In this document: piece after piece, positions 27,237 to 34,847 of the stretch
Numbering within the stretch: position 1 is the first letter of the stretch
How the letters are laid out: every line of letters starts with the position of its first letter
Assembly (NCBI RefSeq): GCF_002419815.1
Contig: NZ_DIGV01000019.1
Span: 17,036 to 81,035 of the forward strand
Origin: Brevundimonas sp. UBA5713
GTDB taxonomy: Bacteria; Pseudomonadota; Alphaproteobacteria; Caulobacterales; Caulobacteraceae
DNA length: 64,000 nt
Reading direction: 5' to 3'
Notes under the pieces: generated by a model
Told to the model about the DNA's origin: nothing
What the model saw: the letters and a program-made list of their open reading frames with translations, nothing else
Databases searched by the model: none
Translations under genes and position numbers: made by a program

Positions 27237-27926
27237 ATGCAACCCTACATACTGGTTATGGAAGATGAGGACGCGCTGTCGACGCTCCTCCAGTACAATC
27301 TTGAAAAAGAAGGCTACGAGGTCGCGGTCGCCCAGGACGGCGAAGAGGGCTGGCTGATGATCGAAGAACGCCAGCCCGATCTGGTGTTGCTGGACTGGAT
27401 GCTGCCCAAACTGTCGGGCATCGAGGTGTGCCGCCGTATCCGCTCCAAGTCGGAAACGCGTAACCTGCCGATCATCATGCTGACGGCGCGTGGCGAGGAA
27501 GCCGACCGCGTACGGGGTCTGGATACCGGTGCCGACGACTATATGACCAAGCCCTTCTCCATGACGGAGCTGACGGCCCGTATGCGCGCTGTACTGCGCC
27601 GCCTGCGTCCCGGCCTGGCCGATGACCGCGTCAACCACGCCGATATCGTTATGGACCGTGTGGCCCACCGCGTGTCGCGCGCGGGCAAGGAAATCCACCT
27701 TGGCCCGACGGAATTCCGCCTGCTGGATCATTTCCTGAAACATCCTGGCCGTGTGTTCAGCCGCGAACAGCTGCTGGATGCCGTCTGGGGTTCTGACGTC
27801 TATGTCGAGGCGCGCACTGTGGACGTCCACGTCGGCCGCCTGCGCAAGGCGCTGAATGTGGACGGCACGGTCAACCCCATCCGCACCGTGCGCTCGGCGG
27901 GCTATTCGCTGGACCTGAACAACTAG
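27237..27926 (+). CDS. phoB: phosphate regulon response regulator PhoB
   Basis: A 229-residue OmpR-family regulator. The receiver domain has D10/D12 and the phospho-acceptor D53 in VLLDWMLPKLSG. A C-terminal winged helix follows with TEFRLLDHFLKHPGRVFSREQLLD and VDVHVGRLRKAL. Once phosphorylated by PhoR it would bind Pho boxes, including the candidate upstream of pstC. It ends the cluster at a strong convergent terminator. Confidence 0.97.
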   Translation: MQPYILVMEDEDALSTLLQYNLEKEGYEVAVAQDGEEGWLMIEERQPDLVLLDWMLPKLSGIEVCRRIRSKSETRNLPIIMLTARGEEADRVRGLDTGADDYMTKPFSMTELTARMRAVLRRLRPGLADDRVNHADIVMDRVAHRVSRAGKEIHLGPTEFRLLDHFLKHPGRVFSREQLLDAVWGSDVYVEARTVDVHVGRLRKALNVDGTVNPIRTVRSAGYSLDLNN

Positions 27927-27955
27927 GGCGCTTAGACGAACGCCGGACAGAAAAA

Positions 27956-27989
27956 AAAGGGCGCTGTGGCCGATGCCGCAGCGCCCTTT
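27956..27989. terminator. convergent terminator between phoB and hslO
   Basis: The stem AAAGGGCGCTGTGGC / GCCGCAGCGCCCTTT with a CGAT loop has an A-run before and a short T-run after it. It can act in both directions. Confidence 0.88.
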
Positions 27990-27993
27990 CGAC

Positions 27994-28932
27994 TTAGTGG
28001 CGGGCTTCCGGAGCCGGAGGCGTAACCTCTGCCGGATCGACCAGATAATCGGTCGAGCAATATTCGCAGTTCGCGTGGATCTTGCCGTCTTCCTCGATCA
28101 TCTCGTCGCGCTCGTCCTCGGGGAAAGACTGGAGCACGGTAACGATGCGGTCCCGCGAGCAGCGGCACTGGGCCTTGATCGGGGTCGCGCCTTCCAGACG
28201 CACGCCGTCCTCGTGGAACAGGCGGAACAGCAGGGTTTCCGGCGTAATGGTCGGGTCCACCAGTTCATCGTCGGTCAGGGTGGCGAACAAGGCGCGCGTG
28301 CGCTCCCACACATCTTCGGTCGAGCCGCGGGCGTCGTCGGCGGCGATGACCTGAATGAGGGCACCGCCCGCACGATACTGGGTGCCGGTGTCGGTGGTGA
28401 TCTCGCCCAGAGCCAGATTGACCTTGGTCGGAATCTGTTCGGACTGGACGAAATAATGCTCGGCGCACGACGCCAGACTGTCACCCTCGATCGGGGTCAG
28501 GCCCTGGGTGCGTTCAAAGTCCGGACCACGGTCCAGCGTCATGATGAACACGCCCTTGCCCAACAGGTCTTCGGCACCGGGGTTGGACTTGTTTTCGCAG
28601 GCCGCGGCCAGTTCGCCCTCGTCATAGCGGCAGAAGCCTCGCAGCGAGCCATCGGTGCCATAGTCGGCCAAGACATAGCGAACGGGACCGTCGCCCTGTG
28701 CCTGCACCAGCAGACGGCCCTCGAACTTCAGCGAAGACCCCACCAGAGCCGCCAAGGCGCAGGCCTCGCCCAGGAGGCGGGCGACCGGCAGCGGATATTT
28801 GTGCGACGACAGCACAGTGTTGATGGCATCGCCCATACGCACCAGACGACCGCGTACAGGCCAGCCGTCAATCTGGAAGGCGGCGGCCAGATCGTCATGG
28901 ATTGCGGGGGCGGTGGCGGTGTGATCGGTCAC
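27994..28932 (-). CDS. hslO: Hsp33 redox-regulated chaperone
   Basis: A 312-residue cytosolic holdase activated by oxidation. The C-terminal redox switch zinc site is present as CRC and CEYC (CRCSRDRI and ANCEYCSTDYLVDP, within the last 65 residues), and the core has GYMFVQS-like EHYFVQSEQIPTKVNLAL. The start is a GTG at 28932 with AGGA upstream; the open frame extends further but loses similarity. Divergent from the membrane protein gene at 29171. Confidence 0.93.
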   Translation of the reverse strand: MTDHTATAPAIHDDLAAAFQIDGWPVRGRLVRMGDAINTVLSSHKYPLPVARLLGEACALAALVGSSLKFEGRLLVQAQGDGPVRYVLADYGTDGSLRGFCRYDEGELAAACENKSNPGAEDLLGKGVFIMTLDRGPDFERTQGLTPIEGDSLASCAEHYFVQSEQIPTKVNLALGEITTDTGTQYRAGGALIQVIAADDARGSTEDVWERTRALFATLTDDELVDPTITPETLLFRLFHEDGVRLEGATPIKAQCRCSRDRIVTVLQSFPEDERDEMIEEDGKIHANCEYCSTDYLVDPAEVTPPAPEARH

Positions 28933-29037
28933 AGGGGGTCCTGAAATGCGCGTGGTTCTAGAAGGCGCGGAACATAGGGATGGTGAGGGCGAAATGTAAG
29001 GGCAGGGAGCGCGCCTCGATCGTGGCGGCAATTCAAA

Positions 29038-29096
29038 CCCGGCCTAACCGATGTTGGATGCACACTGTGACTGTGCATACATCGGGACAAGCCGGG
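29038..29096. other. 59-nt interrupted hairpin in the hslO / 29171 intergenic region
   Basis: Three nested pairs of arms are perfect: CCCGGC with GCCGGG (29038/29091), CCGATG with CATCGG (29048/29080) and ATGCACA with TGTGCAT (29058/29072), with loop CTGTGAC. The bulges between them are small. CCTTTT follows on the plus strand. It lies between divergent genes, so it is not an ordinary terminator. A small RNA, 5' leader structure or protein-binding site are all possible. Confidence 0.5.
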
Positions 29097-29170
29097 CCTT
29101 TTGGAACCCATCGGCCCAGTATCCGCTCATCTAGCCGGATATCATTGCGCATTAGGACGAAAGGTCGGGC

Positions 29171-29830
29171 ATGGCACACGATTTCGATTTCACAGACTGC
29201 AGCTTGGCCGAAGAAGCCCGCAAGCACCCGGGCATTGTCGCAGGGACCATCGCCATTCTGGCGGGTGTGGGCTTTGCGACCCTATTCCTGCGCCAACGCA
29301 CGGGTCCGCGTCGTATCGAGGTGATCCGCGAGCGTCTGGATCCGCGGGGGTGGGTGGATACCCGTGGCCTGCGCGCGCGCTTTGGCCAGTTCGACGAAAA
29401 CGACTTTGAAGACGAATTCGACCACAGGGCCGAAAAGTACCGCCGCCGCGCCGCGCGGGCCCAAGCCATGGGTAGCGCCGCTGTCGGTCGGGCTGCTGAT
29501 CTGGGCCACGACGTCAAGGATCGCGCTGTCGATCTGGGGTTTGAGGTCAAGGACCGCGCCCAGGATGTGCAGGACCGCGCTCTGGATCTTGCCGATAGCG
29601 TGCGTCAGCGTTTCGAGGACTGGCGCGGCAGCAGCCGTCATGGCCGCAAAGGCCGCCGCTATGCCAAGAAGGCCCGCCGTGCTGCCGAGGACGCGCGCGA
29701 CTATGCAACCGACTTTGCCAAGGACCATGCCCGTGAAGGTGCGGCCCTGTTTGCGGTTGCATTGATCGCGGCGGCTATCGGTGCGGTGGCGCTGGAACAC
29801 AAGCGCGTTTCCGGACAAGAGGGCGAGTAA
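29171..29830 (+). CDS. membrane protein with amphipathic 11-residue repeats
   Basis: A 219-residue protein. It has one membrane helix near residues 20-38 (GIVAGTIAILAGVGFATLFL), an acidic and basic middle part, a repeated helix pattern at about 115-160 (DLGHDVKDRAVDLGFEVKD, DVQDRALDLADSVRQ), and a second hydrophobic helix near the end (GAALFAVALIAAAIGAVAL). The repeats resemble those of LEA-like or DUF883/apolipoprotein-like membrane-associated helices. No certain family. Possibly a stress or envelope-associated protein; this is inference. Confidence 0.7.
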   Translation: MAHDFDFTDCSLAEEARKHPGIVAGTIAILAGVGFATLFLRQRTGPRRIEVIRERLDPRGWVDTRGLRARFGQFDENDFEDEFDHRAEKYRRRAARAQAMGSAAVGRAADLGHDVKDRAVDLGFEVKDRAQDVQDRALDLADSVRQRFEDWRGSSRHGRKGRRYAKKARRAAEDARDYATDFAKDHAREGAALFAVALIAAAIGAVALEHKRVSGQEGE

Positions 29831-29855
29831 GTCGCTTCTTGGAAAAATCGTGCAG

Positions 29856-29884
29856 AAAGGGGGGGCTCTGGTCCCCCTTTTTAT
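29856..29884 (+). terminator. rho-independent terminator
   Basis: The stem AAAGGGGG / CCCCCTTT is followed by TTTTATT, ending the 29171 gene before the SerB-SerA fusion. Confidence 0.8.
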
Positions 29885-29918
29885 TGCTGCAAGTGCGAAG
29901 GTGGGCTAATCGGCGGGC

Positions 29919-31823
29919 ATGACCTCGCCGATCAATGCTTCGCCCGTTTTCGTGTTCGATTTCGACTCGACCCTGGTACGGATCGAGACATTGGAGGCGC
30001 TTGCAGAGCTGTCACTGGCTGCCGCGCCCGACGCCGAGGAGCGCAAGGCCAGGATTGCCGATCTGACCGATCAGGCGATGAACGGCCAGCTGGGTTTCGG
30101 AGAGGCGCTGCACCAGCGACTGTCCTTGCTGGGCCTTCGCCGCGAGCACGTCGAGGCTCTGGCTGACCGTATTCTGGACGAGGCGACCATTTCGGTACGC
30201 CGCAACGTCGACTTCTTCGAGCGTAACGCCGAACGTATCTACATCCTGTCGGGTGGCTTTACCGAGGTCATCTATCCGCTGGCCGACCGTCTGGGCATTT
30301 CGCGCGATCACGTGCTGGCCAATGAGCTGGTCTATGATGACGAAGGCCGCGTGACGGGCGTGAACGAAGCCAATCCGCTGGCCCGTGAAAACGGCAAGCC
30401 GACGGTCATCAACAGCCTGAACCTCGAGCGCCCGATCGTGATGATCGGTGACGGCTGGAACGATGCCGAGGTCAAGCTGTCGGGTGCGGCAGACCGCTTC
30501 TATGCCTTCACCGAAATCGTGGCCCGTCCCAAGGTGGTCGAGGTGGCCGATGCCGTGGCCTCTTCGATGGATGAACTGCTCCACGCCGAGGGCGTGCCGG
30601 GGCGTTGGTCCTATCCGCGCAACCGCATCAAGATGCTGCTGCTGGAAAACGTCCACCCTGCCGCCGTCGAGCGTCTGGAAGAGGCGGGCTATAGCGTCAC
30701 CACCATGAAGGGCGCGCTGGACGAAGACGACCTGATCGAAGCGATCAAGGGCGTGCACGTTCTGGGCATCCGTTCGAAAACGACCGTCACCAAGCGCGTG
30801 CTGGAACACGCCGACCGTCTGATGGCCGTGGCGGCCTTCTGCATCGGCACCAACCAGATCGATCTGGACGCCTGCGCCGACAAGGGCGTGGCCGTGTTCA
30901 ACGCGCCTTACTCCAACACCCGTTCGGTGGTGGAACTGGCGCTGGGCATGATGATCGTCATGATGCGTGATGTGACCGACAAGTCGCGTCAGATGCATCA
31001 GGGCATCTGGAACAAGTCGGCGACCGGCTCGCGCGAAGTGCGCGGCAAGACGCTGGGTATTGTCGGCTATGGCGCGATCGGCAGCCAGCTTTCGGTGCTG
31101 GCCGAAAACCTTGGCATGCGCGTGCTGTTCTATGATCTGAACGAGCGTCTGGCGCTGGGCAATGCCCGTCGCGTGCGCAAGCTGGACGATCTGCTGGCAG
31201 AGGCCGATGTCGTCACGCTGCACGTCGATGGCCGCAAGGACAACGCCAACATCTTTGGCCGCGAACAGTTCGCCAAGATGAAGGACGGGGCTCTGTTCCT
31301 GAACCTCGCCCGTGGTCACATCGTTGATGTCGATGCGCTGGCCGAGGCTGTGAAGTCGGGCAAGCTGGGCGGTGCCTCGGTTGACGTCTTCCCTGAAGAG
31401 CCGCGCACCAACTCCGACCCGTTCGACAGCCCGTTGATCGGCCTCGACAAGGTGATCCTGACCCCGCACGTCGGCGGTTCGACCGAAGAAGCGCAGGAAG
31501 CCATCGCCGAGTTCGCCGCCGAGCGCCTGCTCAACTATCTGAACCGTGGTGACACGACTTTCTGTGTGAACCTGCCGAACGTGCAGCTGTCGGAAGTCAG
31601 CCGCGCCCACCGTCTGCTGCACATCCACAAGAACCAGCCGGGCGTTCTGGCCGAACTGAACAAGGGCCTGTCAGAGGCGGGCCTGAACATTCTCGGCCAG
31701 CACCTCAAGACCGACGAGCGGACCGGTTACGTCATCATCGACGTGGACCGCCACTACGATCTGGAGGCGGTGAAGAAGCTGCGCCACATTCCCGGAACGG
31801 TTAAGTTCCGTATGCTGCATTAA
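29919..31823 (+). CDS. serA: phosphoserine phosphatase - phosphoglycerate dehydrogenase fusion
   Basis: A 634-residue protein in two parts. Residues 1 to about 215 are a SerB-like HAD phosphatase: DFDST with D14 and D16, downstream glutamate in ETLEALAE, LSGGF, ENGKPTVI and IGDGWNDAE. Residues from about 228 are a complete SerA of the E. coli type: CIGTNQIDLDA, NAD loop GYGAIG at 383-388, LARGHIVD, catalytic H517 in TPHVGGST, and a C-terminal ACT domain (HKNQPGVLAELNK) for serine feedback. One chain thus holds the first and third steps of serine synthesis. SerC is not in the window. No domain-joining frameshift is seen. Confidence 0.92.
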   Translation: MTSPINASPVFVFDFDSTLVRIETLEALAELSLAAAPDAEERKARIADLTDQAMNGQLGFGEALHQRLSLLGLRREHVEALADRILDEATISVRRNVDFFERNAERIYILSGGFTEVIYPLADRLGISRDHVLANELVYDDEGRVTGVNEANPLARENGKPTVINSLNLERPIVMIGDGWNDAEVKLSGAADRFYAFTEIVARPKVVEVADAVASSMDELLHAEGVPGRWSYPRNRIKMLLLENVHPAAVERLEEAGYSVTTMKGALDEDDLIEAIKGVHVLGIRSKTTVTKRVLEHADRLMAVAAFCIGTNQIDLDACADKGVAVFNAPYSNTRSVVELALGMMIVMMRDVTDKSRQMHQGIWNKSATGSREVRGKTLGIVGYGAIGSQLSVLAENLGMRVLFYDLNERLALGNARRVRKLDDLLAEADVVTLHVDGRKDNANIFGREQFAKMKDGALFLNLARGHIVDVDALAEAVKSGKLGGASVDVFPEEPRTNSDPFDSPLIGLDKVILTPHVGGSTEEAQEAIAEFAAERLLNYLNRGDTTFCVNLPNVQLSEVSRAHRLLHIHKNQPGVLAELNKGLSEAGLNILGQHLKTDERTGYVIIDVDRHYDLEAVKKLRHIPGTVKFRMLH

Positions 31824-31851
31824 AATCACGCCAACCCGCTTTCTCGCCAAA

Positions 31852-31868
31852 GGCGAAAGCCTTTCGCC
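31852..31868. repeat. 17-bp near-perfect palindrome before the autotransporter gene
   Basis: GGCGAAAG and CTTTCGCC flank a single C. A third related segment, TTTCTCGCC, lies just upstream, so alternative pairings are possible in RNA. It is about 85 bases before the autotransporter start and directly after the SerA fusion gene. Confidence 0.45.
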
Positions 31869-31951
31869 AAACGCTGTATTGTAAAAGCGCGAAAGCGGCG
31901 CATCCTTCGCCTCAACAGTCCCGTCAGTGAGGACTGATCGGAGGATTCAGG

Positions 31952-33748
31952 ATGAAGGCGTTGATGTGCGGGGCCGCCGTGGCGGTTCTGGCCGTGGGGG
32001 TGTGGACCTCTCGGGGCGAAGCCCAGACCTATGACCGTCTGGTCGTGTTCGGCGACAGCCTGTCGGACAATGGCAATCTCTATATGGCGACGCAGGGCAC
32101 GACGCCCGCTTCGCCGCCCTTCTGGCAAGGCCGTTTCTCGAACGGCAAGGTGTTCACCGAACAGCTGGGCTTTGATGCCGCCAACTTCATGGGGCCGGTC
32201 AGCGGCAGCATCAACATGGCCTTTGGCGGTGCTCGGACCGACAGTCAGGCGGCACCACTGGGTATGCAGCTTCAACTGGCCACCTATCGTCAGCGCGGCG
32301 GCACCTTCGGCCCCAATGATCTGGTCAGCGTGCTGGGCGGGGCCAACAACCTGTTTCAAGGTATTGCCGCAGCCGGTGCCTCGCCCAATCCGACCGGAAC
32401 ATTCGGCGTGACCGCCCGCAGCGCGGCGAACGACGTAAACGGGCTGGTCGGCCAGATCGCCACCATGGGCGCGGGCACGGTGCTGGTCACCAACCTGCCG
32501 AAACTGTCCCTGACGCCCCAGTTCCGCAATACGGCAGGGGCACCGCTGGCCGACTATGGGGCCAGTACCTTCAACTCGACCCTGTCAGGCCTGCTGACGG
32601 CCACGGCGGCGGCCAACCCCAACACCAACATCATTCAGGTCGACCTGTTCGCCATCGGCGATGTGGTGGCGGCCAACCCGCAGGCGTTCGGCGTGTCCAA
32701 CATCACCGAGCCGTGCTTCAACGGCACGACCGTCTGCTCCAATCCGGATAGCTATTTCTATTTCGACGGCGTTCACCCCACGGCACAAGGCCATAGGGTG
32801 CTGGCCAATCTGGCGACCGACTATCTGTACTATGGGGTCTCGGGTTCGCGGATGGCGGTGTTGGGGGAAACCTCATGGCGCCACCGCGAAGATGATCTGG
32901 ACGAGGCCACGCGCGTTCTGTCCAGCCGCGGCGGTTGGGGCGAAGGTACGCGCATGACCCTGTCGGGCATTGCCGCCACCGCCAAGGTGGATGCGCGCGG
33001 TGCTATCGAAGAGGCCCGCACCGACAGCTATGGCCTGCGTCTGGCACTGGAATCGGGCAGCGAAACGATGCGTTTCGGTCTTGCAGGCGGTATCCGTCAG
33101 TCGGAACTGCATGCAGGCATAGTGAAAGCCGATGTCGATAATTTCAGCATCGACGTCTATGGCGGCTGGCGCTCGGACACGGCCTTTTTCAATCTGGCCG
33201 CTGGGGCGGCTTCGGACGACTATAACGACATCCGCCGTCTGACGGTTCTGGCACCCGTGGTCCATGCCTCCAGCACGCGTGGTAAGTCGTATGGCGCGCG
33301 CGCACAGGGCGGCATGTGGTTCCAGTCCGGCAATCTGGCCATCTCGCCGCGCGTGGCCGTGGCGTGGGTGAACACCTCGGTCGATGACTTTCTCGAGAAC
33401 GGCCCCGCAGCCAAATACGACTATCAGACCCGCAAGCTGGACGCGGTGACGGGCGAGGTGGCGCTTCGCCTTGAACACGGCACCGAACGCTTCCAGCTGT
33501 TCGCAGAAGGCGGCTGGCGCGACATCATCAGCGACAACGGCGATGCCATGCGCACCGGTCTGGTCGGCAATACGGCTCGTGTCCTGTCGGAAACGGTGGA
33601 TGTGCCCTATGGCTCGCAAGGGCTCGCCACGGTCGGCCTGCAAGGCCGGATCGGTGAAAAGCTGAACGTCGAGGTGGCCTATCGCGGCCGTTTCGGCAGC
33701 GATTTCAACAGCCATCTGGGCGGCGTGCGTCTCAGCTACGCCTTCTGA
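31952..33748 (+). CDS. GDSL esterase autotransporter
   Basis: A 598-residue type Va autotransporter. A signal peptide ends near residue 25 (GEAQTYD). The passenger, about residues 28-300, is a GDSL lipase/esterase with S36 in FGDSLSDNGN, block III LGGANNLF and the D272/H275 pair in FDGVHPTAQGH. The C-terminal 250 residues form a beta-barrel ending in LSYAF, the usual outer-membrane terminal aromatic. It would display an esterase on the cell surface. Preceded by GGAGGATTC as ribosome-binding site and followed by a terminator. Confidence 0.92.
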   Translation: MKALMCGAAVAVLAVGVWTSRGEAQTYDRLVVFGDSLSDNGNLYMATQGTTPASPPFWQGRFSNGKVFTEQLGFDAANFMGPVSGSINMAFGGARTDSQAAPLGMQLQLATYRQRGGTFGPNDLVSVLGGANNLFQGIAAAGASPNPTGTFGVTARSAANDVNGLVGQIATMGAGTVLVTNLPKLSLTPQFRNTAGAPLADYGASTFNSTLSGLLTATAAANPNTNIIQVDLFAIGDVVAANPQAFGVSNITEPCFNGTTVCSNPDSYFYFDGVHPTAQGHRVLANLATDYLYYGVSGSRMAVLGETSWRHREDDLDEATRVLSSRGGWGEGTRMTLSGIAATAKVDARGAIEEARTDSYGLRLALESGSETMRFGLAGGIRQSELHAGIVKADVDNFSIDVYGGWRSDTAFFNLAAGAASDDYNDIRRLTVLAPVVHASSTRGKSYGARAQGGMWFQSGNLAISPRVAVAWVNTSVDDFLENGPAAKYDYQTRKLDAVTGEVALRLEHGTERFQLFAEGGWRDIISDNGDAMRTGLVGNTARVLSETVDVPYGSQGLATVGLQGRIGEKLNVEVAYRGRFGSDFNSHLGGVRLSYAF

Positions 33749-33768
33749 TCTTCGCGAAGTGTGGGGGA

Positions 33769-33797
33769 GGGCCTGCGACAAAACGCGGGCCCTTTTC
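33769..33797 (+). terminator. rho-independent terminator after the autotransporter
   Basis: The stem GGGCCTGCG / CGCGGGCCC with an ACAAAA loop is followed by TTTTCC. Confidence 0.75.
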
Positions 33798-33887
33798 CTG
33801 TTGGCCTTCAGGGAAAAGCCTTGCGAGGCGAGCCCGATTGTCTGACTTCTAACCCAAGGTAGCCATGATGGCACAATGGGAGGTGGC

Positions 33888-34847
33888 ATGGCGACAGTTC
33901 TGAAACTGGCCAACGTCAGCAAGAGCTACGGCAGCTTTGAAGCCGTGAAAAACCTCAGCTTCGAAGTCGAGCGCGGCGCGATCTGCGGCTTTCTGGGGCC
34001 GAATGGCGCGGGCAAGACCTCGACCATCCGCATGATACTGGGGCTGCAAGCGGCCACGTCCGGCTCTATCGAAATTCTGGGTGCGAACGACGGGCGCAAG
34101 GTGCGCGACCAGATCGGCTTTCTGCCCGAAGAACGCGGCCTGTACAAAAAGATGACGCCTGTCGAGGCCATCACCTATCTGGGTACGCTGAAGGGCCTGC
34201 CCGCCAGCGAGGGCCGAAAGCGCGCCCGCGACATGCTGGAGCGGATGGGGCTGGGCCACGCGGCCAAGAAGAAAATGAAGGATCTGTCCAAGGGCATGGC
34301 CCAGAAGGTCCAGCTGATCGCCTCTGTGGTGCATCAGCCCGAGTTCGTGATTCTGGACGAACCGTTTTCGGGTCTGGACCCGATGAACCAGCAGGGCCTG
34401 GAGGCGATGATCCGCGCTCTGGCCGACAATGGCACCACGGTCTTGTTTTCGACACACGTGATGCAGCATGCCGAGCGCCTGTGCGACAAGGTGGTGCTGT
34501 TGGCGCGCGGTCAAAAGGCGTTCGAGGGCACGGTGGATCAAGCCCGCCAGACGTCGCCGCGCTATCTGGAGATCGAGGGCGCGCTGGATGTGGGGCAGGT
34601 GAGGGCGCTGCCCGGCGTGGCCGACGTCAGCGAACTGTCCCGTCAGGATGATGCCGTGGCGCTGCGTGTGGCCTTGGCCCCACGCGTACAGGCGCAGGAG
34701 ACGCTGCGGGCGGCCTTTGTGGGGGGGCTGGATGTGCGCCGCTTCGAACTGCACGAGCCGACCCTGCATGACACCTTTATTGCCCTGACCGGCACTAATC
34801 CTGAAGACGACCAACGACACAAGATCGAAGGGGAGGCGGGGGCATGA
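33888..34847 (+). CDS. ABC transporter ATP-binding protein (NatA-like)
   Basis: A 319-residue ATPase from ATG 33888; GGGAGGTGGC lies directly upstream, over an alternative in-frame ATG at 33876. It has Walker A GPNGAGKTS, signature DLSKGMAQKVQ (degenerate LSGGQ form seen in ABC-2 exporters), Walker B FVILDEPFSGLDP and a DUF4162-type C-terminal domain of about 90 residues. It overlaps the permease gene by ATGA and forms an export system with it; the substrate (Na+, drug or lipid) cannot be told. Confidence 0.9.
   Translation: MATVLKLANVSKSYGSFEAVKNLSFEVERGAICGFLGPNGAGKTSTIRMILGLQAATSGSIEILGANDGRKVRDQIGFLPEERGLYKKMTPVEAITYLGTLKGLPASEGRKRARDMLERMGLGHAAKKKMKDLSKGMAQKVQLIASVVHQPEFVILDEPFSGLDPMNQQGLEAMIRALADNGTTVLFSTHVMQHAERLCDKVVLLARGQKAFEGTVDQARQTSPRYLEIEGALDVGQVRALPGVADVSELSRQDDAVALRVALAPRVQAQETLRAAFVGGLDVRRFELHEPTLHDTFIALTGTNPEDDQRHKIEGEAGA

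Noticed and set aside
30012..31628. A 538-codon minus-strand frame opposite the SerB-SerA gene
   Set aside because: It is a complementary shadow of a strongly conserved gene, with no recognisable motif and no ribosome-binding site.
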